From Methylotetracoccus sp. (lineage in GTDB: Bacteria; Pseudomonadota; Gammaproteobacteria; Methylococcales; Methylococcaceae), in contig JALORT010000095.1 of the NCBI GenBank assembly GCA_025458755.1, positions 1-7,449 of the forward strand: DNA of 7,449 bases, read 5' to 3'. Positions 1 through 6,401 of this stretch are shown in pieces. Position numbers and translations under genes: made by a program. How positions within the stretch are numbered: the stretch's first letter is position 1; the number at the start of each line of letters is the position of its first letter. The notes under the pieces are model-generated. The model had not been told where the DNA came from and searched no databases. It was given only the letters and a program-made list of their open reading frames with translations.

Positions 1-272
1 GCAACGGCGCCTATTACGCACCCGACCTGACCAAAGCCTGGCTTGATCCGGGCTGGATCAATGCGGCCAACCGCGAAACCCTGATGCTGGCGTTCCTGAA
101 AGACCCCACCGGCAATGCGCGCACTTACGGTTCCGGACGGGTCATGCCCAACCAGGGTTTGACCGACGAGGAAGCCCGCGGCGTCCTCGCTTTCCTGAAA
201 TGGATGTCCGCCATCGACACCAACGGATTTCCACATAACTTCAAGACTCTGAATTCACAGGTGCAGCCATGA
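1..272 (+). CDS. norC: Nitric oxide reductase subunit C (NorC), 3' end only
   Basis: This is the C-terminal 89 residues of the membrane-anchored c-type cytochrome subunit of cytochrome-c-dependent nitric oxide reductase; its 5' end lies outside the window. NorC takes electrons from periplasmic donors and passes them to NorB. The haem-binding CXXCH is not visible. What is visible is the cytochrome c C-terminal half: the segment GSGRVMPNQGLTDEE carries the likely axial methionine of haem c, followed by the final helix (EEARGVLAFLKWMSAIDTNGFP), which is typical of NorC. The reading frame begins at base 3. Its TGA stop overlaps the norB ATG in the sequence ATGA, so the two genes are translationally coupled. 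The identification rests on this segment plus the adjacent unmistakable NorB. Confidence 0.9.
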   Translation, partial: NGAYYAPDLTKAWLDPGWINAANRETLMLAFLKDPTGNARTYGSGRVMPNQGLTDEEARGVLAFLKWMSAIDTNGFPHNFKTLNSQVQP

Positions 273-1750
273 TCTATTCCGTCGCCGCTCTCCCGGGCAG
301 GATTGCTTCCACATTCGACGCTCTCGACAGCCCCCACCTGAACGGCGGGCAACAACTGGCCGTAAAGTATTTCGCCGTCGCAGTCGTCCTGTTCCTGGCG
401 CAGATTCTGTTCGGCATGCTGGCCGGGATACAGTTCGTCGCGCCCAAGTTCTTACACGGTATCATCGACTTCAACGTCAACCGGATGGTCCACATCAACG
501 CGATGGTGGTGTGGCTGCTGTACGGTTTCATCGGCTCGATCTACTGGTTCCTGGAAGAGGAAAGCGGAACCGAGATTGCCGGACTGAAACTCGGCGAGAT
601 CGCATTCTATGTGCTGACCGCAGCGGTCACCTTGGTGGTACTGGTCTACCTGCTAATCCAGACCGGACCCGGCAAAGACACCAGCATCTGGTTCATCAAC
701 GAGGGCCGCGAATACATCGAAGCGCCGCGCTGGGCCGATATCGGCATCGTCGCGGTGATGTTGGTGTTCTTCTACAACGTCGCTGGAACCTTCATGAAAG
801 GCCGCTGGTCCGGCATCGCCGGCGTATTGACGCTGGACCTGGTGGCATTGGCCGGACTGTACTGCGCCGGCATGTTCTACCTGACCAACGTTACCGCCGA
901 CCAATACTGGTGGTGGTGGGTCATCCATCTGTGGGTGGAGGCCACCTGGGAGGTGCTGGTCGGCTGCATCATGGCCTGGTCGCTGATGCACCTGTTGGGC
1001 GCGCGCCGCAAGATCGTGCAGACCTGGCTGTACATCGAGGTGGCGTTGATGTTCGGCTCCGGCATCCTGGGGCTGGGACACCACTACTTCTGGATCGGCA
1101 CGCCGGATTACTGGTTCTCGATCGGCGGCTTCTTCTCTGCACTGGAGCCGATCCCGCTGGTCGCGATGGTGGTGCATTCGGTGTACGACGCGGGTGTGCA
1201 CCAGTTCAAGAGCCGCAATCATCCGGCACTGGCCTGGATCATCGCGCACACCTTCGGCAACTTTCTCGGCGCCGGGGTCTGGGGCTTCATGCACACGCTG
1301 CCGCAGATCAATCTCTATACCCACGGCACGCAGTGGTCGGCTTCGCACGGTCACCTCGCTTTCTTCGGTGCCTATGCCACGATCAATATCGCCTTCTTCT
1401 ACATGGCGGTGCAGAAATGGCGTGGGGACGTCTGGATGGGCGGTGACCTGCCCGATAACGGCTGGAAATGGAAATGGGCGTTGGCCTTGCTGAACGTGGG
1501 CATGCTGGGAATGACCATCGCCTTGCTGATCGCTGGCTACGAGCAGTCGTTCGTCGAACGGGCCGTCGGCGGCTCCACTTGGGAAGGCTACTTCGCCGCG
1601 CAGAATCAGCCGTGGTTCCAGCAGTCCATGCACTGGCGTTTATTGTTCGGCCTGGTGACTGTGGCTGGCGTCGTGCTGCTGGTCTGGGATCTTCTGACCA
1701 TCGGCCGCGGGGAATCCCGCCGGGCGCCGGTGCTGACCGCAGCGGCCTGA
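269..1750 (+). CDS. norB: Nitric oxide reductase subunit B (NorB, cNOR type)
   Basis: Catalytic subunit (493 residues) of the haem-copper-oxidase-superfamily enzyme that reduces two NO to N2O in the cytoplasmic membrane. About 12 hydrophobic segments are visible (roughly 33-55, 77-95, 111-131, 158-176, 184-205, 213-240, 250-270, 283-305, 320-340, 360-380, 402-424, 455-476). By alignment with the known family pattern, H75 and H362 are the low-spin haem b ligands and H360 the haem b3 ligand. H220, H271 and H272 are the non-haem FeB ligands, E224 (in HLWVEATWE) is the FeB-associated glutamate, and E293 (in ALEPIP) is the second conserved glutamate. It lacks the N-terminal quinol-oxidase extension of qNOR, and norC precedes it, so it is cNOR. 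The ATG overlaps the norC stop, with a weak CAGG upstream. The length is slightly above the family's usual ~450-475. The norQ/norD accessory genes often found downstream are absent here: the next gene is convergent. Confidence 0.97.
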   Translation: MIYSVAALPGRIASTFDALDSPHLNGGQQLAVKYFAVAVVLFLAQILFGMLAGIQFVAPKFLHGIIDFNVNRMVHINAMVVWLLYGFIGSIYWFLEEESGTEIAGLKLGEIAFYVLTAAVTLVVLVYLLIQTGPGKDTSIWFINEGREYIEAPRWADIGIVAVMLVFFYNVAGTFMKGRWSGIAGVLTLDLVALAGLYCAGMFYLTNVTADQYWWWWVIHLWVEATWEVLVGCIMAWSLMHLLGARRKIVQTWLYIEVALMFGSGILGLGHHYFWIGTPDYWFSIGGFFSALEPIPLVAMVVHSVYDAGVHQFKSRNHPALAWIIAHTFGNFLGAGVWGFMHTLPQINLYTHGTQWSASHGHLAFFGAYATINIAFFYMAVQKWRGDVWMGGDLPDNGWKWKWALALLNVGMLGMTIALLIAGYEQSFVERAVGGSTWEGYFAAQNQPWFQQSMHWRLLFGLVTVAGVVLLVWDLLTIGRGESRRAPVLTAAA

Positions 1751-1801
1751 CGCAGCCCTCTGCAGCAAATCCCCCGCCGGCTCTATGCCACTAACGGTGG
1801 C
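1751..1801. other. Convergent gap between norB and the hydratase gene, with a small hairpin
   Basis: Only 32 bases separate the two stop codons. A perfect 5-bp stem, GCCAC/GTGGC with loop TAACG, lies at 1787-1801 within the last codons of the - strand gene. There is no T-run on either side, so it is at best a weak or factor-assisted terminator shared by the two converging transcripts. Confidence 0.2.
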
Positions 1802-3183
1802 TGCCGTCGCATGGCGTGCGCATGTAGCATCGCCGTGGCGGCGGACGCCCGGCGGGTCCGGACACTGTCGGCCCGCGAAGTCAGGACGATGGGCACGCGA
1901 GCGCCGAGCACGATCCCAGCCGCCTCGGCGTTGGCCAGGAAAATGAGCTGTTTCGCGAGGATGTTGCCGGCCTCCAAGTCCGGGGCGATCAGTACGTCGG
2001 CTACACCGGCCACCCGAGATTCGATCTTCTTGATGCGCGCCGCTTCGGGGTTGATCGCATTGTCCAGCGCCAGCGGTCCATCCAGGATGCCGCCCTGGAT
2101 CTGGCCGCGGTCCGCCATCTTGCACAGCGCTGCGGCATCAAGCGTCGACGGGATGCGCGTGCGAACGGTTTCGACCGCCGAAAGAATCGCGATTTTCGGG
2201 AGGTCGACACCGAGCGTCCGGGCGAGATCGATGGCGTTCCGGCAGATGTCGGCCTTGGCTTCCAGATCCGGTGCGATGTTCACCGCGGCATCGCTGATCA
2301 GCAGCAGCTTCGGATAGGTCGGCACGTCCATCACAAAGATGTGGCTGATGCGCCGACCCGTTCGAATGCCAGCCACCTTGTCCAGCACCGCGCTGAGCAG
2401 GGCATCGGTGTGCAGACTGCCTTTCATCAAGATTTCGGCAGCGCCCTCACGGATCAGCCCAACGGCCCGTTCGGCGGCGGCGTCGCTGTGCTCGACACCG
2501 ACGATCGGCACGCCGTCGAGGTCAATGCCGTGTTCTTCCGCAACCGCCCGGATGCGGGCCTCCGGCCCCACCAGGACAGGCAGGATGAAGTTGCTTGCGG
2601 CCGCCTCCATCGCCCCTCGCAGAGAGACCGGGTCCACCGGATGCACGACCACGGTCGGCACCGGATCGAGCGTGGCCACCTGCTCGAACAGCACACTGAA
2701 GCTGTCATGGTGCCGCACCGAGATATCCGCGAGATCCGGCACTTCGATTCGCAGCTTCTCGGTCGGTGCCAGAACGGCCGCTTGGCCCTGCATCACGGTT
2801 TCCAGCCGCTGATTGACGACCTCGCAGTCGAACACCACGACGTTTTCGGCTTGCTTCTCGACGACCCTCACCCGCGCGGTCAAGGTATCACCCAACTCCA
2901 CCTGCCGGTGAAACGTCGCGTCCTGCCTGCGGTAGACCGCACCCGGCCCCGGCAGAACATTGGCGAGCAGACTCGAGATCAGACCGGTGGCCCACAGGCT
3001 GTGACCGACGACGCCTTTGGCACCGCGGGCCTGGGCATACTGCCCATCGACATGGGTCGGATTCAGGTCGCCCGACACCTTGCTGAACAAGGCCACATCA
3101 TCACGCGTCAGGGTCCGTTGGAGCTCAGCCGTCTGTCCGAGTTGGATCTCGTCGAAGGTTCGATTCTCGAGAAATTGACCCAC
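1783..3183 (-). CDS. Bifunctional enoyl-CoA hydratase / phosphate acyltransferase
   Basis: A 466-residue fusion. Residues 1 to about 150 form a MaoC-like hot-dog domain: the segment FSKVSGDLNPTHVDGQYA carries the Asp39/His44 catalytic pair of PhaJ-type (R)-specific enoyl-CoA hydratases. Residues from about 160 to 466 form a phosphate acetyl/butyryltransferase domain, recognisable in GAAEILMKGSLHTDALLSA, FVMDVPTYPKLLLISDAAVN and GGILDGPLALDNAI, which transfers acyl groups between CoA and phosphate. The protein is presumably cytosolic. The frame stays open upstream to 3498, but the start is taken as the GTG at 3183. It has GGAGAG 6 bases upstream, gives the family's standard length of about 466, and the upstream translation is low-complexity and unlike the family. 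In other proteobacteria this gene often sits beside acetate kinase and an enoyl-ACP reductase; neither is present here. It ends 32 bases from the norB stop, converging on it. Confidence 0.9.
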   Translation of the reverse strand: MGQFLENRTFDEIQLGQTAELQRTLTRDDVALFSKVSGDLNPTHVDGQYAQARGAKGVVGHSLWATGLISSLLANVLPGPGAVYRRQDATFHRQVELGDTLTARVRVVEKQAENVVVFDCEVVNQRLETVMQGQAAVLAPTEKLRIEVPDLADISVRHHDSFSVLFEQVATLDPVPTVVVHPVDPVSLRGAMEAAASNFILPVLVGPEARIRAVAEEHGIDLDGVPIVGVEHSDAAAERAVGLIREGAAEILMKGSLHTDALLSAVLDKVAGIRTGRRISHIFVMDVPTYPKLLLISDAAVNIAPDLEAKADICRNAIDLARTLGVDLPKIAILSAVETVRTRIPSTLDAAALCKMADRGQIQGGILDGPLALDNAINPEAARIKKIESRVAGVADVLIAPDLEAGNILAKQLIFLANAEAAGIVLGARVPIVLTSRADSVRTRRASAATAMLHAHAMRRQPPLVA

Positions 3184-3312
3184 GGAAAACTCTCCACATC
3201 GTACCAGAGCCGAGAATCGGTCCGGCACCGAATATGTTGCATCGCACAATTCGGCGCACGCTAACACACCCTTGTCGCACGAACAACGCCCCTTATCAGC
3301 GTTACCGTGAAA

Positions 3313-3329
3313 GCGTCGCAGAGCGACGC
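3313..3329. repeat. Perfect 7-bp hairpin
   Basis: GCGTCGC-AGA-GCGACGC forms a perfect stem with a 3-base loop. It lies about 130 bases upstream of the GTG start of the hydratase gene. No T-run follows on either strand, so it is not a classic terminator. Its role is unknown. Confidence 0.45.
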
Positions 3330-3341
3330 CGTAGTGCGCCC

Positions 3342-3376
3342 TTTCCCGCGCGAGGGGGCCCCCGGGGCGAGGGAAA
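3342..3376. repeat. GC-rich inverted repeat
   Basis: TTTCCC at 3342-3347 is complementary to GGGAAA at 3371-3376. Between them lies the 10-bp palindrome GGGGGCCCCC at 3354-3363. As RNA this could fold strongly on either strand. No coding frame explains it. Confidence 0.35.
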
Positions 3377-3401
3377 CCGCGCAGGCCGAGATCGGCGCTC
3401 A

Positions 3402-3423
3402 TGCGGCATGTTCTTGTGCCGCA
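3402..3423. repeat. TGCGGCA/TGCCGCA inverted repeat, first copy
   Basis: TGCGGCA (3402-3408) and TGCCGCA (3417-3423) form a perfect 7-bp stem with an 8-base loop. The same heptamer pair recurs at 3484-3497 in the opposite order. Confidence 0.4.
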
Positions 3424-3459
3424 CGCTTCAAGGCAGCCGTGCCGCGCAAATCGTCTGTG

Positions 3460-3472
3460 TGACAATTTGTCA
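3460..3472. promoter_or_regulatory. 13-bp palindrome, possible operator
   Basis: TGACAA-T-TTGTCA is a perfect dyad in AT-richer sequence than its surroundings. It has the size and symmetry of a dimeric repressor site (TetR/MarR style). It lies 277 bases upstream of the hydratase start and about 355 upstream of the antitoxin gene, so no target can be assigned. It is not an FNR/DNR box, which would read TTGAT-N4-ATCAA. Confidence 0.25.
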
Positions 3473-3483
3473 GCGTCTGAGGG

Positions 3484-3497
3484 TGCCGCTTGCGGCA
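3484..3497. repeat. TGCCGC/GCGGCA inverted repeat, second copy
   Basis: TGCCGC-TT-GCGGCA is a perfect 6-bp stem with a 2-base loop. It reuses the motif of the hairpin at 3402-3423, so the pair behaves like a small palindromic repeat family or paired protein-binding sites. Confidence 0.4.
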
Positions 3498-3661
3498 TCT
3501 ACGGTGAGGTGGATTCGAAGCGCAGCGACCATCCGCCGAATTCCCCGCGCCGTGAACGATGCCGCCGCACGGCCGAATCGGCCCAATCACCGCGCATTGC
3601 TGCACGAATCCGCGTTACGCACTTCTGTCAGACATCGCCGCAGCCGAACAATCGATCGGTT

Positions 3662-3724
3662 GGAGGTAACAGGATTACGCAACTCCTAAACCACCGGACG
3701 TGCGGTCTTCCGCGCATCCGGCGG
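3662..3724 (-). mobile_element. Group II intron 3'-end remnant (domain V plus domain VI-like hairpin)
   Basis: Read on the - strand, bases 3724 to 3691 are exactly 34 nt and fold as a domain V. A 9-bp basal helix (CCGCCGGAT with GTCCGGTGG) contains the family's G·U wobble at the third pair. A 2-nt AC bulge lies on the 3' side, then a GCG/CGC inner helix and an 8-nt apex. The catalytic triad position reads CGC, as in group IIC introns, rather than AGC. The apex (CGGAAGAC) does not form the usual GNRA-capped stem, suggesting decay. After a 4-base linker, 3686-3662 folds into a second hairpin (GGAG/CTCC outer stem, GTAA/TTAC inner stem), placed as domain VI would be, though I see no clear bulged branch-point A. 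No reverse transcriptase or 5' intron domains are visible, so this is a truncated relic. The alternative is a chance hairpin. Confidence 0.45.
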
Positions 3725-3786
3725 TTGGACCTGGCGGCTTGCACGGCCGCAAGATCGGACGGGACGTGAAGACCCCAGCGGCGCAG

Positions 3787-3806
3787 GTATATCATGGTAT
3801 ATCACG
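3787..3806 (+). promoter_or_regulatory. Tandem 10-bp direct repeat upstream of the mazE-like gene
   Basis: GTATATCATG is followed immediately by GTATATCACG (9 of 10 identical). This AT-rich tandem repeat ends 20 bases before the ATG at 3827, where the -10 box and autoregulatory operator of a toxin-antitoxin operon are expected. MazE-type antitoxins commonly bind such TATA-rich repeats in their own promoter. No good -35 box is visible. Confidence 0.45.
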
Positions 3807-3826
3807 CTACCCTTGACGAGGTCATC

Positions 3827-4117
3827 ATGAGTGCACATCAGAGCCGATTGAATGCGAATCGGCGCTACCGGGAGAAGATGCGCGCCATGGGACTTCGGCC
3901 CATCCAGATTTGGGTTCGGGACGTTCGGCAGTCTGGATTCGCGGAAGAATGTCGCCGTCAGTCGTTGTTACTGCGCGGCGATACTCATCACGATTCCTTG
4001 ACGTTTCGTGCGGCCCACGGGAGCCATCCTCAGTCGTCGGAGGAACGTCAGCCGGGCGATGCGGCGCCGCCACAGGGTATGCCGGCACATAACCCCTTCA
4101 GCACCATGTCGGTGTAA
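3827..4117 (+). CDS. MazE-family (DUF3018) antitoxin, C-terminus lost or scrambled
   Basis: The N-terminal part matches DUF3018/MazE antitoxins closely: REKMRAMGLRPIQIWVRDVR then GFAEECRRQSLLL is the family's DNA-binding half. The start is taken at the ATG at 3827, which has GAGG five bases upstream and is followed by the usual MSA; the ATG at 3794 lies inside the tandem operator repeat and is less likely. Homology appears to stop near codon 52 of this start (around base 3983). After that the frame continues with an unfamiliar sequence (THHDSLTFRAAHGSH...) that, from 4048 on, simply reads antisense through the convergent CBS gene. The normal acidic C-terminal tail, which binds and neutralises MazF, is not found in any frame, and no mazF follows. 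It is therefore probably a broken orphan antitoxin that could still bind DNA. Confidence 0.65.
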   Translation: MSAHQSRLNANRRYREKMRAMGLRPIQIWVRDVRQSGFAEECRRQSLLLRGDTHHDSLTFRAAHGSHPQSSEERQPGDAAPPQGMPAHNPFSTMSV

Positions 4118-4482
4118 CTGATGATGCCGATGACTCGGCCCTGGGAGATCACCGGCGCCCGCGACAGTCCGAATTTCTGGAACAGCCGGGCGCAATAGCG
4201 GATGTCCATTAACGGGTCCACGGCGATCACCGGTTTGGACATGATCTCGTAGACGTTGACTCTCTCCGGCGCGCGGTCCTTGGCGAGCACCTCGCACGCG
4301 ATGTCGGAAATCAGCACGATTCCATACTCGTCGTCATCGTGCCGCTTGTTGACGATCAGGCATTTGGTTTCAATGTGCTTCATCATCCGCAGCGCCTCAG
4401 CCACGGTGGTCAATCCATCCACCATGTCCACCGCGGTTTTCATGACCTCGCGCACGCGAATGATTTCATGAGTTGGGATCAT
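4048..4482 (-). CDS. CBS-domain-pair protein (putative adenine-nucleotide sensor)
   Basis: 144 residues consisting almost entirely of two CBS motifs (a Bateman module): CBS1 about 8-70 (VREVMKTAVDM ... GIVLISDI) and CBS2 about 76-131 (VYEIMSKPVIAVDP ... GRVIGIISYTDMVLKG). There is no attached catalytic or membrane domain, so it presumably acts by binding a partner. CBS pairs typically bind AMP, ATP, SAM or similar ligands. It is the last gene of the operon. Its ATG overlaps the stop of the PII-like gene (ATGA), implying coupled translation and a shared job with PII and the DUF1538 membrane proteins. The last ~13 residues (CAGIPCGGAASPG) are outside the CBS fold and lie next to the scrambled antitoxin end, so the C-terminus may have been altered by that rearrangement. 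Confidence 0.85.
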   Translation of the reverse strand: MIPTHEIIRVREVMKTAVDMVDGLTTVAEALRMMKHIETKCLIVNKRHDDDEYGIVLISDIACEVLAKDRAPERVNVYEIMSKPVIAVDPLMDIRYCARLFQKFGLSRAPVISQGRVIGIISYTDMVLKGLCAGIPCGGAASPG

Positions 4483-4829
4483 AACTCGTCCTCGACCAGC
4501 TTGGTCAGCGTGGGGATTTGGTGGCTGACGCCGATGGCGTCTTCCACATCGACCTGAAAGGCGATGCCGGTCCCCGGCGTGTCGTCGAATTCGCCGGCTT
4601 TGGCGATCGATTCCAATATCCGCCGGCTGAGATGTTCCTCGACCAACAGCAGCAGCACGTCCCGGCGCATTTCCAGACTGAGGCCGAAGAAAGTGGTCGG
4701 CGGCTTGAGACCTTCGCCGCGCGCCTGGTTGAGCAGCGTGGCCCCGGTGGCGCCCGCCGCCCGCGCGGCATCGAGCACGGCGTCGGTCTTGTCTTCATCA
4801 ACCGTGGCCACGATCAGTTTGAAGTGCAT
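4479..4829 (-). CDS. PII-like signal protein, short form
   Basis: 116 residues with the PII/GlnB-like ferredoxin fold pattern. The first strand is MHFKLIVATV, followed by a helix. The loop GATGATLLNQARGEG corresponds to the region before the T-loop, and the end segment GTGIAFQVDVEDAIGVSHQ resembles the PII B/C-loop stretch. The T-loop region (about 36-58) is unlike GlnB/GlnK and has no uridylylation tyrosine, so it is a PII-like paralogue rather than a canonical nitrogen regulator. PII-like proteins are trimers that bind nucleotides and often plug or regulate a membrane transporter encoded next door; here the neighbours are two DUF1538 membrane proteins. The start is taken at the ATG at 4829, with GAGGG 8 bases upstream. 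A TTG at 4844 would put that Shine-Dalgarno inside the gene. It begins 24 bases after the second DUF1538 gene. Confidence 0.8.
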   Translation of the reverse strand: MHFKLIVATVDEDKTDAVLDAARAAGATGATLLNQARGEGLKPPTTFFGLSLEMRRDVLLLLVEEHLSRRILESIAKAGEFDDTPGTGIAFQVDVEDAIGVSHQIPTLTKLVEDEL

Positions 4830-4853
4830 CGAATTAACCCTCAATGATCCAAG

Positions 4854-5636
4854 TTATTCTGCCTCGTTCGCCCGCCGGCGCCGGTGCCACTCGCCCAGTT
4901 GGGCATAGCCCATCACCGTGATGATCGGACACAGACTGGCGAAGGCGATCAAGCCGAAACCATCCAACAAAGGGCTGCGTCCCGGAATCGTGCTGGCCAA
5001 GCCGAGGCCGAGCGCGGCCACCAACGGCACCGTCACCGTGGACGTGGTCACGCCGCCGGAATCGTAGGCCAGCGGTACGATAGCCCGCGGAGTAAACGCT
5101 GTTTGAATCAGCACCAGCACATAGCCAGCCATGATGTACAGGTGCAGCGGCGTCCCGGTGACGATGCGCAAGGTGCCGACACCGATGCCGATCGCGACAC
5201 CGATCGCCACGGCGATGCGTAGACCCCACACCGTGATGGTGCCTCCGGACACCGCCGACGCCTTCATCGCCACAGCGATCAGTGCCGGTTCGGCGATGGT
5301 GGTCGCGAAGCCAATCGCCGCGCCAAAGATATAGACCCATAGATAGTCCGTCCAGTGCGGTACCCCAGGCGCGACGGCGCCCCTGTAAAGGAAGGCGGGA
5401 TCGGTGAGTTGGGCCGCCATCAAGCGGCCGAGCGGGAACAAAGCCGCTTCCAGCCCTTCGAGAAACAACGCCAGCCCCAGCAACACGTAGACGAAGCCCA
5501 GCACGGTACGGCCGAGGTGCGGGATCGGCCGCCGCAGAATCCAGAACTGAAAACCAAACAGAGCCAGCGCGATCGGCAGCACATCGCGGAGGGTTTCCAA
5601 CAGGGTACGGGCGAAGTCGAAGAGTATGTCACCCAT
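4854..5636 (-). CDS. DUF1538 integral membrane protein, second copy
   Basis: 260 residues, strongly hydrophobic, with about six to seven membrane segments. It carries the hallmarks shared with its neighbour: RRPIPHLGR near residue 35, [15 protein letters not shown] (109-123), [16 protein letters not shown] (190-205) and [11 protein letters not shown] (225-235). The paired re-entrant-looking loops (AEPALIA, and DSGG followed by a Thr/Ser-rich stretch) resemble ion- or solute-binding elements of secondary transporters, but the family's substrate is not known to me. It has an extra ~15 residues (about 78-95) relative to the first copy and a basic tail ([10 protein letters not shown]), presumably cytoplasmic. 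Its ATG overlaps the stop of the upstream copy by 8 bases (ATGGGTGA), so the two are likely made in equal amounts and may form a heteromer. Confidence 0.85.
   Translation of the reverse strand: MGDILFDFARTLLETLRDVLPIALALFGFQFWILRRPIPHLGRTVLGFVYVLLGLALFLEGLEAALFPLGRLMAAQLTDPAFLYRGAVAPGVPHWTDYLWVYIFGAAIGFATTIAEPALIAVAMKASAVSGGTITVWGLRIAVAIGVAIGIGVGTLRIVTGTPLHLYIMAGYVLVLIQTAFTPRAIVPLAYDSGGVTTSTVTVPLVAALGLGLASTIPGRSPLLDGFGLIAFASLCPIITVMGYAQLGEWHRRRRANEAE
5044..5069. repeat. 26-bp identical stretch shared by the two DUF1538 genes, copy A
   Basis: Identical to 5789-5814. It encodes the conserved AYDSGGVTT loop in both paralogues, and the flanking bases are also nearly identical. It reflects tandem gene duplication with strong constraint or gene conversion on this loop. 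Confidence 0.8.
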
Positions 5637-6363
5637 GGACGAGCATTCCGTAACCCATTACAAAAATCATCGGCGTCAGCGAGGCGAAGGCGATCAGTCC
5701 GAAGCCGTCGATCATCGGATTGCGGCCGCGAATGGTTTGCGCCAACCCCACGCCGAGCGCGGTCAGCAGCGGCACGGTCACCGTCGAGGTGGTCACGCCG
5801 CCGGAATCGTAGGCGATGCCGATGATCGGCGGCGGGGCGAAGGCGGTCATGATCACCACGCCGACGTAGCCGGCGATGATGAACCATTGGATTGGCCAGC
5901 CCTTCAGGATGCGGAACACACCGATGACCACGGCCAGGCCGACCGAAAGGGCGACGGTCAGGCGCAGACCCAGCGCGTAGGATTGGCGGGCTTCCTGGGT
6001 GGACGGAATCGCGTTGCCCCCCGCCGCGATTTCCGCTGCCTGGTCGGCGATGGCGATCAAGGCCGGTTCGGCCACGGTCGTACCGAAGCCCAGCGCGAAG
6101 CTGAACACGATCAGCCACGGGATGCTGCCCTTGCGGGCCAGACCGTAGGCCAGCGCTTCGCCGATAGGGAACAGCGCCATTTCCAGACCGCGAATGAACA
6201 GGGTCAGACCCAGGACGACCATCAGTCCGCCAAGCGCGATCTGCTCCAGATGGGGGATGGGTTGGCGCAGGACCAGTCCCTGAAATATCCCGATGACGAT
6301 CACGATCGGCAACAGGTCCCGCACACTGTCGCGCACCGAGCGATAAAGTTCATGAACGAGCAT
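5629..6363 (-). CDS. DUF1538 integral membrane protein, first copy
   Basis: First gene of the operon, 244 residues, a paralogue of the following gene along its whole length. Shared signatures are [10 protein letters not shown] (32-41), [15 protein letters not shown] (92-106), [16 protein letters not shown] (184-199) and [11 protein letters not shown] (219-229). About six to seven hydrophobic segments are visible. The ATG at 6363 is preferred over an in-frame GTG at 6396. It aligns with the start of the paralogue, and a TATAAT box at 6402-6407 would put the transcript start at about the GTG itself. No strong Shine-Dalgarno precedes either start. Function is unknown; the membrane topology plus PII and CBS partners suggest a regulated transporter or channel. 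Confidence 0.85.
   Translation of the reverse strand: MLVHELYRSVRDSVRDLLPIVIVIGIFQGLVLRQPIPHLEQIALGGLMVVLGLTLFIRGLEMALFPIGEALAYGLARKGSIPWLIVFSFALGFGTTVAEPALIAIADQAAEIAAGGNAIPSTQEARQSYALGLRLTVALSVGLAVVIGVFRILKGWPIQWFIIAGYVGVVIMTAFAPPPIIGIAYDSGGVTTSTVTVPLLTALGVGLAQTIRGRNPMIDGFGLIAFASLTPMIFVMGYGMLVHG
5789..5814. repeat. 26-bp identical stretch shared by the two DUF1538 genes, copy B
   Basis: Partner of 5044-5069, in the same orientation, 745 bases away, encoding the same DSGG loop. A recombination between the two would fuse the genes into a single chimera. Confidence 0.8.
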
Positions 6364-6401
6364 GGGTAGGTAGGAGTCGCGCCGGCTAGAGGTCACCCGG
6401 A

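Larger units (their letters stand above)
3184..3786. other. Gene-free intergenic region, about 600 bases
   Basis: No frame here gives a protein-like translation: all are arginine- and proline-rich with no recognisable motif. It must hold the promoter of the - strand hydratase gene, but I see no convincing -35/-10 pair for it. From left to right it contains a perfect hairpin (3313-3329), a GC-rich inverted repeat (3342-3376), TGCCGCA-type hairpins (3402-3423, 3484-3497), a 13-bp palindrome (3460-3472) and an intron-like 3' end (3662-3724, - strand). These are listed separately. Confidence 0.6.

Noticed and set aside
653..1633. Long - strand frame (326 residues) and + strand frame (511-1446) over norB
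   Set aside because: Both are shadows of norB; their translations are His/Arg/Gly-rich and unlike any protein.
3162..3171. Palindrome TTCTCGAGAA
   Set aside because: Lies within the first codons of the hydratase gene and is explained by coding sequence; nothing else suggests a site.
3184..3498. N-terminal extension of the hydratase/acyltransferase to 571 residues from an upstream ATG
   Set aside because: The extra 105 residues are Arg/Cys/Pro-rich with no family resemblance, whereas the GTG at 3183 has a good GGAGAG site and gives the usual length.
3234..3689. 151-residue + strand frame in the intergenic region
   Set aside because: Composition is very Arg-rich with no motif; it is typical of a chance open frame in GC-rich DNA, and it overlaps the hairpins and intron-like end.
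4830..4844. TTG start five codons upstream of the PII-like ATG
   Set aside because: It would place the only Shine-Dalgarno-like GAGGG inside the coding sequence; the ATG at 4829 is well spaced from it and begins the standard PII first strand.
6364..6396. GTG start at 6396 for the first DUF1538 gene
   Set aside because: It lies at the expected transcription start behind the TATAAT box, and the extra 11 residues have no counterpart in the paralogue.
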